This document shows, piece after piece, positions 60,731-60,773 of a DNA stretch of 60,773 nucleotides. Below the pieces are notes generated by a model, which worked only from the letters and a program-made list of their open reading frames with translations, did no database searches and was not told where the DNA came from. The translations under genes and the position numbers were made by a program. The stretch comes from Candidatus Blautia merdavium. GTDB lineage: Bacteria; Bacillota; Clostridia; Lachnospirales; Lachnospiraceae. The number at the start of each line of letters is the position of its first letter. Within the stretch, counting starts at the first letter, position 1. The DNA lies in NCBI GenBank assembly GCA_019119975.1, contig DWVZ01000009.1, forward strand, positions 1 through 60,773, in the 5' to 3' direction.

Positions 60731-60773
60731 CTATCTGAACGATACGATGCTTCAGCGTATACCAGACCCCGGC
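60726..60773 (-). CDS. Probable C-terminal tail of a gene entering from beyond the window
   Basis: From the window edge the minus strand reads 15 open codons (AGVWYTLKHRIVQIE) and then TAA at 60726. It ends just before the hairpin that terminates the convergent methyltransferase gene, a normal arrangement. With so few residues it could be chance, and no function can be assigned. Confidence 0.3.
   Translation of the reverse strand, partial: AGVWYTLKHRIVQIE

Overview
The window reads as chromosomal DNA of an anaerobic Firmicute of the class Clostridia, most like a Lachnospiraceae gut organism. This rests on gene content (separate FtcD and FchA, a CitX-CitG fusion, a CwlD-like amidase with a SPOR domain, GlpP with the clostridial GlpA-like/oxidoreductase/DUF1667 trio), on strong AGGAGG-type ribosome sites and on TTG/GTG starts. 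No species is claimed. I saw no rRNA, tRNA, CRISPR array, insertion sequence or prophage.

Region 1 (about 0.4-36.5 kb) is one large catabolic island. A 14-gene minus-strand operon (hutU-hutI-ftcD-fchA-citD-citE-citF-glmS-glmL-glmE-methylaspartate ammonia-lyase-P-loop protein-class I hydratase alpha-beta) encodes a complete route: urocanate -> imidazolonepropionate -> formiminoglutamate -> glutamate -> 3-methylaspartate -> mesaconate -> citramalate -> acetate + pyruvate. It ends at a clear terminator near 5.6 kb. The citramalate lyase activation genes citC and citXG lie apart at 34-36 kb.

The enzyme expected to feed this route, a histidine ammonia-lyase with the Ala-Ser-Gly MIO motif, is absent from the window. 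Instead there are two HutH-family paralogues, one at each side of the operon. Both read GSVG-x-A-D where the MIO tripeptide should be, and both have SSN where HutH has NGT. The left one sits with an M20D amidohydrolase, a sodium:solute symporter and a LysR regulator. The right one sits with a BCCT (betaine/carnitine/choline) transporter and a three-subunit molybdenum hydroxylase. MIO-less HutH relatives that eliminate trimethylamine are known (ergothionase), so I infer that this island degrades N-trimethylated imidazole amino acids such as ergothioneine or hercynine, or related betaines, into the urocanate/glutamate fermentation route. HutD, a 989-residue AfsR/SARP-like regulator, a MATE exporter and a nitroreductase lie between the two halves. 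Palindromes stand upstream of hutU and over the promoter of the HutD operon.

Region 2 (36.6-54.3 kb) is mostly housekeeping and envelope functions: DUF445, a small membrane protein, a DnaJ-domain protein, DUF5685, a RelA/SpoT-type synthetase, ribokinase, an amidase, methylglyoxal synthase, a diacylglycerol kinase-like protein, a glycerophosphodiesterase, a PAP2 protein, a glycosyltransferase, MutY, SfsA, a HAD phosphatase and a GlpP-controlled glycerol-3-phosphate oxidation operon. Two near-identical 124-bp elements in inverted orientation (39.6 and 45.9 kb) form the promoter/leader of two unrelated transcription units. Each holds two tandem hairpins with compensatory base changes, so they may be a structured leader RNA. 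The glp operon has two intrinsic terminators preceded by the same 10-mer, which look like GlpP antitermination targets.

Region 3 (54.4-60.8 kb) holds a type III restriction-modification system (res, mod and an unknown gene upstream), a SAM-dependent methyltransferase, and probably the tail of a further minus-strand gene at the window edge.
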